In this document: positions 51,581-61,800 of the stretch, piece after piece
Position numbering within the stretch: position 1 is the first letter of the stretch
Layout: each line of letters begins with the position of its first letter
Assembly (NCBI GenBank): GCA_015069135.1
Contig: SVJE01000002.1
Span: 41,953 to 105,952 of the forward strand
Length of the DNA stretch: 64,000 nt
Reading direction: 5' to 3'
Source: Oscillospiraceae bacterium
Lineage (GTDB): Bacteria > Bacillota > Clostridia > UBA1212 > SIG427
Position numbers and translations under genes: made by a program
Notes under the pieces: model-generated
Seen by the model: the letters and a program-made list of their open reading frames with translations, nothing else
The model's database searches: none
What the model was told of the DNA's origin: nothing

Positions 51581-52354
51581 ATGGCAGTTAAGAAAAGTGA
51601 TTTAAAAAACAAGTCTTCTTTGGTTTTTATGGACCATAAAAAGACCTTGCATAAGAATCTTAACTTTACAGCTACAGAACAGTATAAATTATTAAGAACC
51701 AACCTTTCCTTTATATTACCTGAAGATGTTAAATGTCCGATTATTGGTGTTACCAGTGCCATGAGAGGTGAGGGAAAGAGTACTACAGCTGTTAACCTTT
51801 CCTACGTCTTAGCAGAAAGTGGAAAGAAGGTTTTGCTTATTGACGGTGACTTAAGAATTCCTTCTGTTGCTAAGAAGCTTGGTATAAGTAATACAATGGG
51901 ACTTACAGATTTACTTCGTGGTGCCGAAAACCAACAGATTGGTCAGTTTAAGAGTGATATTCTTGACAACTGGTATATTTTCCCTTCAGGAAAGTTGCCG
52001 CCAAATCCTTCAGAGCTGTTAGGTTCCAAGAGAATGGAAAAATTACTTAATGTGTTGTCAGAAAATTTTGACTATATTGTAATAGACCTTCCACCGGTTA
52101 ACTTAGTTTCAGATGCAGTTACTATATCTCCTTTGATTACCGGTATGATTTTAGTTGTAAGAGAAGGTTACACTGAAAAGCGAGAGCTTGAAATCTGTAA
52201 TAGACAGCTGAAACTTTCCAATGTTAATGTGCTCGGTTGTGTTATGAACGTTTCCACCAGCGGTAAACCTATGTATGGAAAATATCGAAAATACTATAAA
52301 TATTACAGATATTATGAAAACAGTAGCTTGTATAATGACAAAGCTAAAGAATAG
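51581..52354 (+). CDS. cpsD: Tyrosine-protein kinase (BY-kinase, CpsD/CapB/YwqD)
   Basis: 257 residues. Walker A 'G-E-G-K-S-T-T-A-V-N' (about 63-72), Walker A' 'V-L-L-I-D-G-D-L-R-I-P' and Walker B 'Y-I-V-I-D-L-P-P' are intact. The C-terminal autophosphorylation cluster is 'Y-G-K-Y-R-K-Y-Y-K-Y-Y-R-Y-Y' with further tyrosines. Phosphorylation cycling with a PHP phosphatase controls chain length; the only such phosphatase in the window is the short one in cluster 1. Confidence 0.93.
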   Translation: MAVKKSDLKNKSSLVFMDHKKTLHKNLNFTATEQYKLLRTNLSFILPEDVKCPIIGVTSAMRGEGKSTTAVNLSYVLAESGKKVLLIDGDLRIPSVAKKLGISNTMGLTDLLRGAENQQIGQFKSDILDNWYIFPSGKLPPNPSELLGSKRMEKLLNVLSENFDYIVIDLPPVNLVSDAVTISPLITGMILVVREGYTEKRELEICNRQLKLSNVNVLGCVMNVSTSGKPMYGKYRKYYKYYRYYENSSLYNDKAKE

Positions 52355-52394
52355 AAGAAATGTGTATTTATTAATTTGAAGGGAGTAGATAAAA

Positions 52395-53072
52395 ATGAAA
52401 AAGACAATGGTATTTGTTATGACACTCATGTTAGTATTATCTTTAGGTGCTACGGGTGTGTTTGCTGCAGGAGGTTTTGTTAAGAGTCCTTCTTTAAATC
52501 CTGCACCGGAATTAATTCATGGAATAAGTAAGGATGGTCAGTGTGATGGTACTTTTGTTATTACACCATATGACGAAAGAGATACATTATCTGATGATGA
52601 GCTTAAAGAGTTTGAGGAAAGCTATGATGATGTAAAGGAAAATGAAGACTTGTCAAAGCTTGTTTCAGAACTTAATGATGTAGCAAAAGATAAGAATCTT
52701 GATGTTACTGAGTTTGCGGTAAGTGACCTCTTCCATACTCATGTTGAAAACTGTTCCCATGAAGAAGGAAAAGAGCACGGAACTTTTGATGTAACATTGA
52801 AGGCTGACACATTGAACAAATATGTTGGTTTATTGAGATATTCTGATGGTGAATGGTCTTTGGTTAAAGAAGCAATAATTAATAAAGATGGTCATCTTGT
52901 GTTTGAAGCTGCAAAACTGGGTTCATATGCAATTGTTGTAAATACAGATGCATCTTTGATTACACCACCTGTAACAGGTGATGCGTTCCCTTGGATTGCT
53001 CTTGCACTTGTTGCAATGATTGCTGTAACAGCTGTAGTTGTATTTAGCTTTAAAGAAAAAGAGAAAGCATAA
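52395..53072 (+). CDS. Secreted, PxTG-anchored surface protein of unknown function
   Basis: 225 residues. Signal peptide with A-A-G cleavage region at about 23-26. A middle acidic helical domain contains 'H-T-H-V-E-N-C-S-H-E-E-G-K-E-H' (possible metal ligands). The C-terminus has 'T-P-P-V-T-G-D', a hydrophobic segment and a Lys-rich tail, the layout of a sortase substrate with PPVTG in place of LPXTG. Encoded between the kinase and LCP genes, so plausibly involved in surface attachment of the polysaccharide. No sortase gene seen nearby. Confidence 0.72.
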   Translation: MKKTMVFVMTLMLVLSLGATGVFAAGGFVKSPSLNPAPELIHGISKDGQCDGTFVITPYDERDTLSDDELKEFEESYDDVKENEDLSKLVSELNDVAKDKNLDVTEFAVSDLFHTHVENCSHEEGKEHGTFDVTLKADTLNKYVGLLRYSDGEWSLVKEAIINKDGHLVFEAAKLGSYAIVVNTDASLITPPVTGDAFPWIALALVAMIAVTAVVVFSFKEKEKA

Positions 53073-53082
53073 GGAAATCAAA

Positions 53083-54084
53083 ATGATAAAATTAAACAGC
53101 AGACAAAGAAGGATAATAAGAATTGGTGCAGTGATACTACTTATTGTATTGATTTTTGCATTGGCTTTTATTCTTCTTAGGCACTGGGAACAGACCAAAG
53201 GTGTTTTTTCTGGTTCTTCCTCAAATACAAGCACAGATTCAATTCTGGAATATCAGGGAGAAGAGTTTGTTGAAAATAACAATATTGAAACTATTTTGCT
53301 GATGGGCCTTGATAAGTTCTCAGAGGAAGTTGACAATAGTTCTTATACCAATAATCAACAGTCTGACTTTGTAATGTTATTGGCTATTGATAATGCAAAA
53401 AAGAGTTGTACTGCTGTACATATAAATCGTGACACCATAACTGATATAAATGTATTAGGTGTAGCAGGTCAGAAAATTGATACTGTTAAAGGTCAGTTGG
53501 CTTTATCCTATGCTTATGGTGATGGAGACAAGGTTAGCTGCCGTAATACTGTAGATTCTGTTTCAAACATTATCTTTGGTGCCCATATAGACCACTATAT
53601 ATCTTTAACCATGGATGCAGTTCCTGTATTTAATGATATGGTTGGTGGTGTTGAAGTAGAGGTTTTGGATGATTTTTCAAATATTGATGAAACTTTGGTT
53701 AAAGGTGAAAAAATAACTTTATTAGGTGACCATGCTCTTAATTATGTACGCTCCCGATATAATTTGGAAGATAGCACAAATGGACGAAGAATGGAACGTC
53801 AGAAACAATATTTGAATGCATTATATAATAAAACCAAGCTTTGTATTCAGAATAATGAAGAATTTATAGCTAAATCGGCATTAGAAATTTCCGAGTATAT
53901 GGTATCGGATTGTTCTGTCACCAGATTACAGGAAATTATGGAAAAAGTATCTTCTTATGAGTTTACTGAAATTAAGACACTCCCCGGCGAAAGCAAGATG
54001 GGCGCAGAGTTTGTAGAATTTTATGTGGATGAAGAGGCTACTAAAAAACTTGTTGTTGATTTATTGTTTAAATTAAAAGAATAG
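53083..54084 (+). CDS. LytR-CpsA-Psr (LCP) family ligase
   Basis: 333 residues from ATG 53083 (AAGGAAAT upstream); the longer frame overlaps the previous gene. One N-terminal membrane helix (about 8-28), then the LCP core: 'L-L-M-G-L-D-K', 'Q-S-D-F-V-M-L-L-A-I', 'I-N-R-D-T' and 'Y-V-R-S-R-Y' with conserved Arg/Asp that bind the polyprenyl pyrophosphate. Attaches the lipid-linked polymer to peptidoglycan. Confidence 0.9.
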   Translation: MIKLNSRQRRIIRIGAVILLIVLIFALAFILLRHWEQTKGVFSGSSSNTSTDSILEYQGEEFVENNNIETILLMGLDKFSEEVDNSSYTNNQQSDFVMLLAIDNAKKSCTAVHINRDTITDINVLGVAGQKIDTVKGQLALSYAYGDGDKVSCRNTVDSVSNIIFGAHIDHYISLTMDAVPVFNDMVGGVEVEVLDDFSNIDETLVKGEKITLLGDHALNYVRSRYNLEDSTNGRRMERQKQYLNALYNKTKLCIQNNEEFIAKSALEISEYMVSDCSVTRLQEIMEKVSSYEFTEIKTLPGESKMGAEFVEFYVDEEATKKLVVDLLFKLKE

Positions 54085-54106
54085 TTTTTTAAGAAAGGAG
54101 GCCAAA

Positions 54107-56005
54107 ATGAAGAAAAGTAAAAAATACATAGTAAGACAAACATTGTTAATTGCTACGGATTTGATAGCTTTATCTTTTGTTGCTTTTTGGTCTCTTTGGA
54201 TTCGTTTTGAATTTGATCTATCAAAGATGATTATAACAGGGTATTTTTTTAATTTACTTAAAATGTTACCTGTAACAATAATTTTGTCTTTAATTGTGTT
54301 TAAATTTGCCGGATTGTACTCAAGTTTATGGGAATATGCAGGTGAGCAGGAGGTTGTAAGGACTATAATCTCCTGTTTTGTTTCTTCCTTTATGTGGATA
54401 ATTATACAATTAATTACCGGCTTGAGGCTTCCCAGAAGTTTTGTCTTTATTTATTTTGTTTTCTCGATGCTATGTATTTTTATGGTGAGATTGTCTTATC
54501 GTATACTGAGACGTGTTAAAGAAAATAGAAGAAGCAAAGATATTAAGGTAATCAGAACCATGGTTATTGGTGCAGGTTCTGCAGGTGCATTGGTTGTTAA
54601 AGAACTTCAACAAAGTTCTCATTCCAGAAATAAAGTTGTATGTGTTCTTGATGATGATAAATTTAAAATTGGTAAATTGATTCACGGCGTTTCTGTTGTA
54701 GGCAACACTTCTCAGATTGAAGAAAACGTAGAAAAGTATAAAATTGATGAAATTGTTTTGGCAATGCCGTCCGTAAGTAATAAAATACGTAGTGAAATAC
54801 TTAATGCCTGTAAGAACACTTCGTGTACTTTAAAAACACTTCCCGGAATCTATCAGCTTATGAATGGGGAAGTAAATATACAAAAAATTAGAAATGTTGA
54901 AATTGAAGATTTGCTTTCCAGAGAAAGCATTAAAGTTAATGTGGATGAAATAATCGGATATGTAAAAGGCAAAGTTGTGCTTGTTACCGGTGGTGGTGGA
55001 TCAATCGGAAGTGAACTTTGCAGACAGATAGCTTCTCACCAACCAAAAGAACTTATCATATTTGACATTTACGAAAATAGTGCATATGCAATACAGCAAG
55101 AGCTTAAGAGAACCCATCCTGAACTTAATCTGACGGTTCTTATAGGTTCTGTTAGAGATAAAGAAAGAGTAAATAATATCTTTGCGGAATACAAACCAAA
55201 TTTGGTATACCACGCTGCAGCACATAAACATGTTCCTCTTATGGAGAACTCTCCAAAAGAATCTATTAAGAACAATGTTTTTGGCACATTAAACGTGGCA
55301 GAAGCGGCTCACACTTATGAAGCTGAGTCTTTTATACTTATCAGTACGGACAAGGCTGTTAACCCAACCAATATTATGGGTGCTTCTAAGAGAATTTGTG
55401 AAATGATAGTTTGTCGTTATGCTGAAGTTTCTGATACCAAGTTTGCTTGTGTAAGATTCGGTAATGTTTTGGGAAGTAATGGTAGTGTAATTCCTTTATT
55501 TAAGAAGCAGATTGCAGCAGGTGGTCCTGTAACAGTAACTCACAGGGATATTATAAGATATTTTATGACAATACCTGAGGCAGTATCTTTGGTATTACAG
55601 GCTGGTTCTTATGCAAAAAAGGGTGAGATATTTGTTCTTGATATGGGTGAGCCTGTAAGGATTGATGATTTAGCCAGAAATATGATAAAGCTTTCAGGAT
55701 TTGAGCCTGATGTGGATATTAAGGTAGAGTACACAGGTTTACGTCCTGGTGAAAAGCTTTATGAAGAGCTTCTTATGTCCGAAGAAGGTTTGGGCAAGAC
55801 TGAAAATAACCTTATATACATAGGCAAGCTTGAACATATAGATAAAGATGTGTTTGAAAAGAAACTCGGACTGTTAAAGGATGCTATATCTGACAATACT
55901 GCAGATATACGTGCTTGTGTAAAGGCCCTTGTTCCTACATATAGAATTAAGCCTGAAGAACAAGGTGATACAACGGAGGATAACAATGAAGCTTGTGCCG
56001 TTTAA
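54107..56005 (+). CDS. Membrane UDP-GlcNAc 4,6-dehydratase (PglF/FlaA1/CapD-like)
   Basis: 632 residues. Four N-terminal membrane helices (to about 125), a CoA-binding-like Rossmann domain ('I-G-A-G-S-A-G-A-L', about 153), then the SDR domain 'V-T-G-G-G-G-S-I-G-S-E-L' (about 291). The active site 'S-T-D-K-A-V-N-P-T-N-I-M-G-A-S-K-R' has the M-x-x-x-K form (no catalytic Tyr) of the retaining dehydratases. Makes UDP-4-keto-6-deoxy-GlcNAc for the aminotransferase encoded next, whose start it overlaps by 20 bases. RBS AAAGGAGG. Confidence 0.93.
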   Translation: MKKSKKYIVRQTLLIATDLIALSFVAFWSLWIRFEFDLSKMIITGYFFNLLKMLPVTIILSLIVFKFAGLYSSLWEYAGEQEVVRTIISCFVSSFMWIIIQLITGLRLPRSFVFIYFVFSMLCIFMVRLSYRILRRVKENRRSKDIKVIRTMVIGAGSAGALVVKELQQSSHSRNKVVCVLDDDKFKIGKLIHGVSVVGNTSQIEENVEKYKIDEIVLAMPSVSNKIRSEILNACKNTSCTLKTLPGIYQLMNGEVNIQKIRNVEIEDLLSRESIKVNVDEIIGYVKGKVVLVTGGGGSIGSELCRQIASHQPKELIIFDIYENSAYAIQQELKRTHPELNLTVLIGSVRDKERVNNIFAEYKPNLVYHAAAHKHVPLMENSPKESIKNNVFGTLNVAEAAHTYEAESFILISTDKAVNPTNIMGASKRICEMIVCRYAEVSDTKFACVRFGNVLGSNGSVIPLFKKQIAAGGPVTVTHRDIIRYFMTIPEAVSLVLQAGSYAKKGEIFVLDMGEPVRIDDLARNMIKLSGFEPDVDIKVEYTGLRPGEKLYEELLMSEEGLGKTENNLIYIGKLEHIDKDVFEKKLGLLKDAISDNTADIRACVKALVPTYRIKPEEQGDTTEDNNEACAV

Positions 56006-57167
56006 AGAAAAAATATATTTATCTTCTCCCACAATGCATGGGGATGAATTTACATATATGGAAGAGGCATATAAAACCAACTGGATGTCTACAGTAGGGG
56101 CAAACATAGATGCTATAGAGCTGTCTGTGGAGGAGAAAATAGGATGCAAACATGCTGTAGGTCTTTCTTGTGGCACATCTGCTATTCATCTTGCAGTTAA
56201 GTTGGCTGGTGTTAAAGCTGGAGAAAGAGTTTTTTGTTCTGATCTTACTTTTGCAGCATCTGTAAATCCCGTGGTGTACGAAGGTGGAATCCCAATCTTT
56301 ATTGATTCTGAACGAGAAACATGGAATATGGATCCGCAAGCTCTTAAGAAGGCTTTTAAGTTATATTCTGATGTAAAGGTTGTAATTGTCGCTAATCTTT
56401 ACGGAACTCCTGCTAAATTAGATGAAATAAGAGAGATTTGTGATTGTCATAATGCGATTCTTATTGAGGATGCGGCAGAGTCTTTTGGAGCTACTTATAA
56501 AGGAAAGCAGACCGGTAGTTTTGGTCAGTATAATATAATTTCGTTTAACGGAAATAAAATTATTACAGGCTCATCAGGCGGCATGTTCTTAACGGATGAC
56601 GAAGAAGCGGCTGTTAAAGTGAAAAAATGGTCTACTCAGTCAAGAGAAAATGCACCCTGGTATCAGCATGAAGAGCTTGGATACAACTATAGAATGAGCA
56701 ATGTTATTGCTGGTGTGGTAAGAGGTCAGTTAACTTATTTAGAAGAGCACATAGAGAAGAAAAAAGCTATTTACATGAAGTACAAAGAGGCATTTAAGGA
56801 TTTGCCTGTGACAATGAATCCTTACACAAATGACTGCGAGCCAAATTTTTGGCTTTCTTGTATGTTGATAGATGAAAGTGCTATGTGCAAACAGATACGT
56901 ACAGAGAATAATGTTACATATGAAAGTAACAACGGCAAAACGTGTCCTTCTATAATTTTAGAGACTTTGGATAAGTATAATGCAGAAGGTCGTCCTATTT
57001 GGAAGCCTATGCATATGCAACCTATATACGCAGGAAATGAATTTGTATCTGTAAACGAAGATGTAGGTGCTGATATTTTTGAAAGAGGTCTGTGTCTTCC
57101 AAGTGATATTAAGATGACAGAAGAAGAGCAGGATAAGATTATAGAGATGATTAAATCTTGTTTTTAA
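55986..57167 (+). CDS. DegT-family UDP-4-amino-sugar aminotransferase (PglE-like)
   Basis: 393 residues from ATG 55986 (GGAGG 7 bases upstream), inside the end of the dehydratase gene. 'S-C-G-T-S-A-I-H-L-A' (PLP phosphate), 'I-E-D-A-A-E-S-F-G-A' (PLP Asp) and Schiff-base Lys in 'F-N-G-N-K-I-I-T-G-S-S-G-G'. This F-N-G-N-K form is that of PglE and related enzymes that aminate the C4 keto group produced by PglF. Confidence 0.92.
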   Translation: MKLVPFKEKIYLSSPTMHGDEFTYMEEAYKTNWMSTVGANIDAIELSVEEKIGCKHAVGLSCGTSAIHLAVKLAGVKAGERVFCSDLTFAASVNPVVYEGGIPIFIDSERETWNMDPQALKKAFKLYSDVKVVIVANLYGTPAKLDEIREICDCHNAILIEDAAESFGATYKGKQTGSFGQYNIISFNGNKIITGSSGGMFLTDDEEAAVKVKKWSTQSRENAPWYQHEELGYNYRMSNVIAGVVRGQLTYLEEHIEKKKAIYMKYKEAFKDLPVTMNPYTNDCEPNFWLSCMLIDESAMCKQIRTENNVTYESNNGKTCPSIILETLDKYNAEGRPIWKPMHMQPIYAGNEFVSVNEDVGADIFERGLCLPSDIKMTEEEQDKIIEMIKSCF

Positions 57168-57178
57168 GAGAGTGAGAA

Positions 57179-57817
57179 ATGTACAGAAATTTTATTAAAA
57201 GAGCTTTAGATATTGTTTTATCTTTAGTAGCAATTCTGGTACTGTCTCCTGTTTTGCTGATTCTTACTATTGTAGGTGCCATTGCTATGGGCGGCAATCC
57301 GTTTTTTACTCAGGCACGTCCTGGTAAAAAGGGTAGAGATGGGAAAGAGAAAATTTTTAAATTGGTGAAATTTCGTACTATGAATAACAAAACAGACGCA
57401 GATGGGAATTTGTTACCCTCCAAAGAGCGATTGAACAAGTACGGTAAGATTTTAAGAGCTACTTCTTTGGATGAGTTACCAGAACTGTTTAATATATTTG
57501 TAGGTCATATGTCTGTAGTTGGACCAAGACCGTTGTTGGTAGATTATCTGCCATTATATAATAAACATCAGTCAAGACGTCACGAAGTCCGTCCGGGATT
57601 AACAGGGTTGGCTCAGGTTAATGGAAGAAACAAGCTAACGTGGGAAGAAAAGTTTGATTTAGATGTTGAGTATGTAAGCAATATAACATTTTGCAAAGAT
57701 GTTTCCATTATTGTGCAGACGGTGTTGTCCGTATTAAAACGAGAAGGTATTACCCCTGAAGAGGGTGGTATTAATAAGCGTTTTACCGGGACGCCTGAAA
57801 GGGAGGTGCAGAGTTGA
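57179..57817 (+). CDS. Monotopic phosphoglycosyl transferase (PglC-like)
   Basis: 212 residues. N-terminal hydrophobic helix (about 8-36), 'K-F-R-T-M-N-N-K' basic motif, 'L-D-E-L-P-E-L-F-N-I' with catalytic Asp/Glu region, 'G-P-R-P-L-L' and 'R-P-G-L-T-G-L-A-Q-V-N-G-R'. Following dehydratase and aminotransferase genes it would load the resulting 4-amino or modified sugar phosphate onto undecaprenyl phosphate. Paralogue of 37998-38621. Overlaps the next gene by 4 bases. Confidence 0.93.
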   Translation: MYRNFIKRALDIVLSLVAILVLSPVLLILTIVGAIAMGGNPFFTQARPGKKGRDGKEKIFKLVKFRTMNNKTDADGNLLPSKERLNKYGKILRATSLDELPELFNIFVGHMSVVGPRPLLVDYLPLYNKHQSRRHEVRPGLTGLAQVNGRNKLTWEEKFDLDVEYVSNITFCKDVSIIVQTVLSVLKREGITPEEGGINKRFTGTPEREVQS

Positions 57818-58767
57818 AAAAAATACTTTTTACAAGTGTAGGAAGACGTGTGGAACTGATACAACAGTTTAAATCTGCTGCCCATAATCTTGGCACCGAC
57901 ATGGAAATCCATGGCGGAGACCTGGATATGACAGCTCCGGCTATGCACTTTTGTGATAAGAAAGTTATTTTACCCAAAATACGTTCAGACGAATATATTC
58001 CTTTTTTGCTGGAATATTGTGAGACAGAAAGTATAGATGTTCTTATTCCTACTATAGATACGGATCTTTTAGTTTTATCGCAGAATAGAGAGAATTTTTT
58101 GGATATAGGAACCAGAGTTTTAATAGCAAAGCCTGAAAAGGTGGCTATTTGCAGAGATAAGAATTATACAGCAGAATACTTTACCAGTATTGGTCTGAAT
58201 GCTCCTTTTACAGTAAATTCTGTTGATGAATACAGAGGTGGATTTCCTGCTTTTATTAAGCCCAAGGATGGAAGTTCAAGTATAAATGCTTTTAAAGCGG
58301 AGAACATGGATCAACTTAAACAGTTAGGCGCACAGATAAATGATTATGTAATTCAACCATTTGTTAAAGGAACTGAATATACAGTAGATGTTTTTTGTGA
58401 CTTTGATGGAAATCCGGTTTTTATTACACCAAGAATTAGGTTAGCTGTTCGTTCCGGTGAGGTTTTGAAAACAGAAATACGACAGGATATTACTATTATT
58501 GAGGAAGTCAAGAAGCTGGTGAGTGATTTTAAGCCTTGGGGTGCAATTACTGTTCAGCTGATTAAGGATGATGTAACAGGCATTAACCATTACATAGAGA
58601 TTAATCCAAGGTTTGGCGGTGGTGCTCCGCTTTCTATGATGGCTGGTGCTAATGCTGCAGAAGCAGTGATTCACTTATTAAACGGTGAAAAAATAGAGTA
58701 TTGCCCGGAAGCTGCTGAGGAGGGAGCTATATATAGCAGATTTGATCAGTGCGTAAGAATTAATTAG
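57814..58767 (+). CDS. ATP-grasp carboxylate-amine ligase in the amino-sugar operon
   Basis: 317 residues from a TTG (GGGAGG upstream). Carbamoyl-phosphate-synthase-type ATP-grasp: pre-ATP-grasp fold opening 'F-T-S-V-G-R-R-V-E-L', 'K-P-K-D-G-S-S-S' (about 151-158), 'Q-P-F-V-K-G-T-E-Y-T-V-D' and 'Y-I-E-I-N-P-R-F-G-G-G' (metal-binding Glu/Asn). It stands where PglD acetyltransferase would be in a bacillosamine operon, so it may join an amino acid to the new amino group. Substrate inferred from position only. Confidence 0.85.
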   Translation: MKKILFTSVGRRVELIQQFKSAAHNLGTDMEIHGGDLDMTAPAMHFCDKKVILPKIRSDEYIPFLLEYCETESIDVLIPTIDTDLLVLSQNRENFLDIGTRVLIAKPEKVAICRDKNYTAEYFTSIGLNAPFTVNSVDEYRGGFPAFIKPKDGSSSINAFKAENMDQLKQLGAQINDYVIQPFVKGTEYTVDVFCDFDGNPVFITPRIRLAVRSGEVLKTEIRQDITIIEEVKKLVSDFKPWGAITVQLIKDDVTGINHYIEINPRFGGGAPLSMMAGANAAEAVIHLLNGEKIEYCPEAAEEGAIYSRFDQCVRIN

Positions 58768-58823
58768 TGAGGTATATATTAGTCGTTGGACGTTATATAT
58801 ATAAATTTTTAGGAGGTAGAAAA

Positions 58824-61800
58824 ATGAAAAAAACAGTTTTCAAGAAATCGGTTGCAATTGTTCTTGCTGTTGCTATGTTGGTTAGTGCATTGCCACTTTC
58901 AATATTTGCAACGGATATTGAAACCGCAAGTGAAGCATTTGTATCGGAAACACACGATGTTTTCAAGAGGACAACCTCTACAATTGCACCGGGTGTAACA
59001 CAGGACATTTGTTATGCATATGCCAAGGATGGAAATCAGATGGTATATTATGTAGCAGTGGCTGATGTTACAAGAGATGATGTTATAGTACAGACATCAT
59101 ACAAGGAGCAGTATCAGAACCAGTCTTTTGGTATGGCAAAGCTTACTGAACAGATTGCATTTGCTGATAAATATTATACTGATGCAGCAAATGAACATTT
59201 TGTAAGTGAATACTATAAGGTAGTAGCAGGTGTAAACGCATCTTTCTACAACATGACTACAGGTCAGCCTTCCGGTATTACTTATCTTGATGGTGTTCAG
59301 ATTGGTGAATCTTCATCATATACACAGTTCTTTGCTATTTTAAAAGATGGTACAGCAGTTATTGACTATACAAAGAATTTAGCAAACTATGAAGGTAATA
59401 TTGATCAGGCTGTTGCAGGTTCTCAGATGCTTGTTTGGGATGGTGCAGATATAACCCAAAATGCAAGTGGTTCCTACAACACAGACAGACATTCACGTAC
59501 ATGTGTAGGTGTTACTGCAGATGGTAAAGTTGTTCTTATGTCCCTTGATGGTCGTCAGGTTCCATTCTCTTGTGGTGGTACTATGCACGAACTTGCACAG
59601 ATTATGCTTGAAGCAGGTTGTGTAGCAGCTATTAACCTTGACGGTGGCGGTTCTACAACATTTGCTGCAAGACAGGAAGGTGAAGATAATGTTACTATAG
59701 TAAACAGACCTTCTGACGGTTCTGAGCGTTCTATTTCTTCCGGTCTTATCATTGCTTCTCTGGCAGCTCCTTCTGATGTATTTGAAAGAGCTTCATTGTC
59801 AGTTGAAAGTGATTATGTAACCCCAGGTTCAGTAGTTACTGTAAGTGCAAAAGGCGTAAGCCCTGCAGGTACAGCTGCTGATATTCCTGAAAATGCGGGC
59901 TGGCAGTTAGAAGACAGTTCCATGGGTACAATTGAAAATGGCGTATTTACATCTAATGGTACTGCAGGTGATGCAGTAGTACAGATGGTAGTAGATAACA
60001 AAGTTGTTGGTGAAGCAACAATCCATGTTGTTGTTCCTGACAGCATACAGTTTGATAGTGAAAAGATTACAGTGCCTTATGGCAAGACAGTAACTCTTGG
60101 TATTACTGCAAAATATGGTCTTAATGAAGTAGTAATAAAGCCAAGTGATATTACATTTACAGTTTCCAACACTGCAGCAGGAACAATCAATGGCTTTGAT
60201 TTTACCGGTTGCGAAGAAAATGAAGCTGTTACATCTACAACAGTTAAAGCTGTTCTGAATTTCAATGAAGAGCTTTACGCAGAAACAGAAATTACTTTAG
60301 GTAAGGGTTCTGAAGTTGTATATGACTTTGAAGACGGAAAAGATGCAGGCATTTATTTCAAAGACGGAAACTACAACTATATTCCAGCAGAAGGTAGTGT
60401 TAACGTAGTAGACAAAAATACAGGTAAAGTACACAGTGGTAACAATGCGTTGGCATTAAACTTAGACTTCTCCAACTCATTGGAGTCAGGTTATCAGCGT
60501 AATTCATTGTTCTTTGGTGAGGACATTCTCCTTAAAAATGCAACATCACTTGGAATGTGGATTTATATTCCTGACGAAGCAGTTGGTTTGTGGGCAAGAT
60601 GGGTTGTGTTCCCTATTACCGGCTATAACGAAGATGGAACTCCTGTTTATGGATCATCTATTACAGGTCAGACTATTGATGGTAAGATAGATGGTAAAAC
60701 CGGATATGTTTCAACTTTCCAGGAATCAGGTTGGCACTATATTTCTATTGATGTCAGCGGTTATCCGGATGCTGCAGTAAAGAGTACTTCACAGGCATTG
60801 CAGTTCTATATCAGTGATAGAGACGGTATAGAAACCTTCGGATATGATTTCTCAGACTATAGTTCTATTAACTCAAAATTTGTATTCTATATTGACGATG
60901 TTACAATTGACTATTCTTCTGCGGTAGATGATAGAGACGCTCCTATTTTCAGCAGTGTAGTATATGCTGACGAAGCAATGAGTGACGCAGTTGAGTTAAA
61001 TGGTCAGACAACAGCTTCCAACAGACTTTCATTTACAGCGTCTGTGGCTGATGCAAACAACAGTAATGCTACAGGTATTGATGTAAATTCCGTTAATGCA
61101 TATATCGACGGAAATCTTGTTGAAAGCACATATAGCAGTGGCAAGATTATTATTGATAACACTGAATTAGCAGATGGATTACACACAATAAAGTTCAGTG
61201 TTTGTGATAAACTTGGTAATTATGCAAGTGTAATCAGAGAAGTAAATGTTAAAGCTGAATCTGATATTCCTACAGTTAAAGTTGTAGCTAAAGATTCAAG
61301 TCTTGATAGAATTTTATTTGGTTCTTTATATTATGTAGATGTTGTTGCTACTGATATTGAAAAAGTTCAGTCTGTTTCAACAGTACTTGACCTTAACAAC
61401 ATCAGCGTTTGGGAATTGGATCACATGGAAGTAGCAGAAGGCTTTACTGCAACATATTCCATTGTAGAGGACGAAAATATTGCTACAATTACTATAACAC
61501 GTACAGGTGCAAATGATTCTACCGGTGAAGGTGTATTAGTTTCAATGCCTATCCGTACATGGCAGTGGGGATATACTGTTATGAACTATGGTGCAAATGC
61601 AGGAAAGACAATTACATATGCACAGTGGAAGACAATGAAAGAATTCTGGCCTATCGATGTGAGTGTTGAAATTGATTGTGGTACAGTTAACTTTGTAGAC
61701 GGAACAGTTGGCACTTTCTCAGGAGCAAGAGTACAGGTAGACACTGAGATGTGGGCAGATGATGCTGATATGATTTCAACTGCTGAAGGTCTGGCATATT

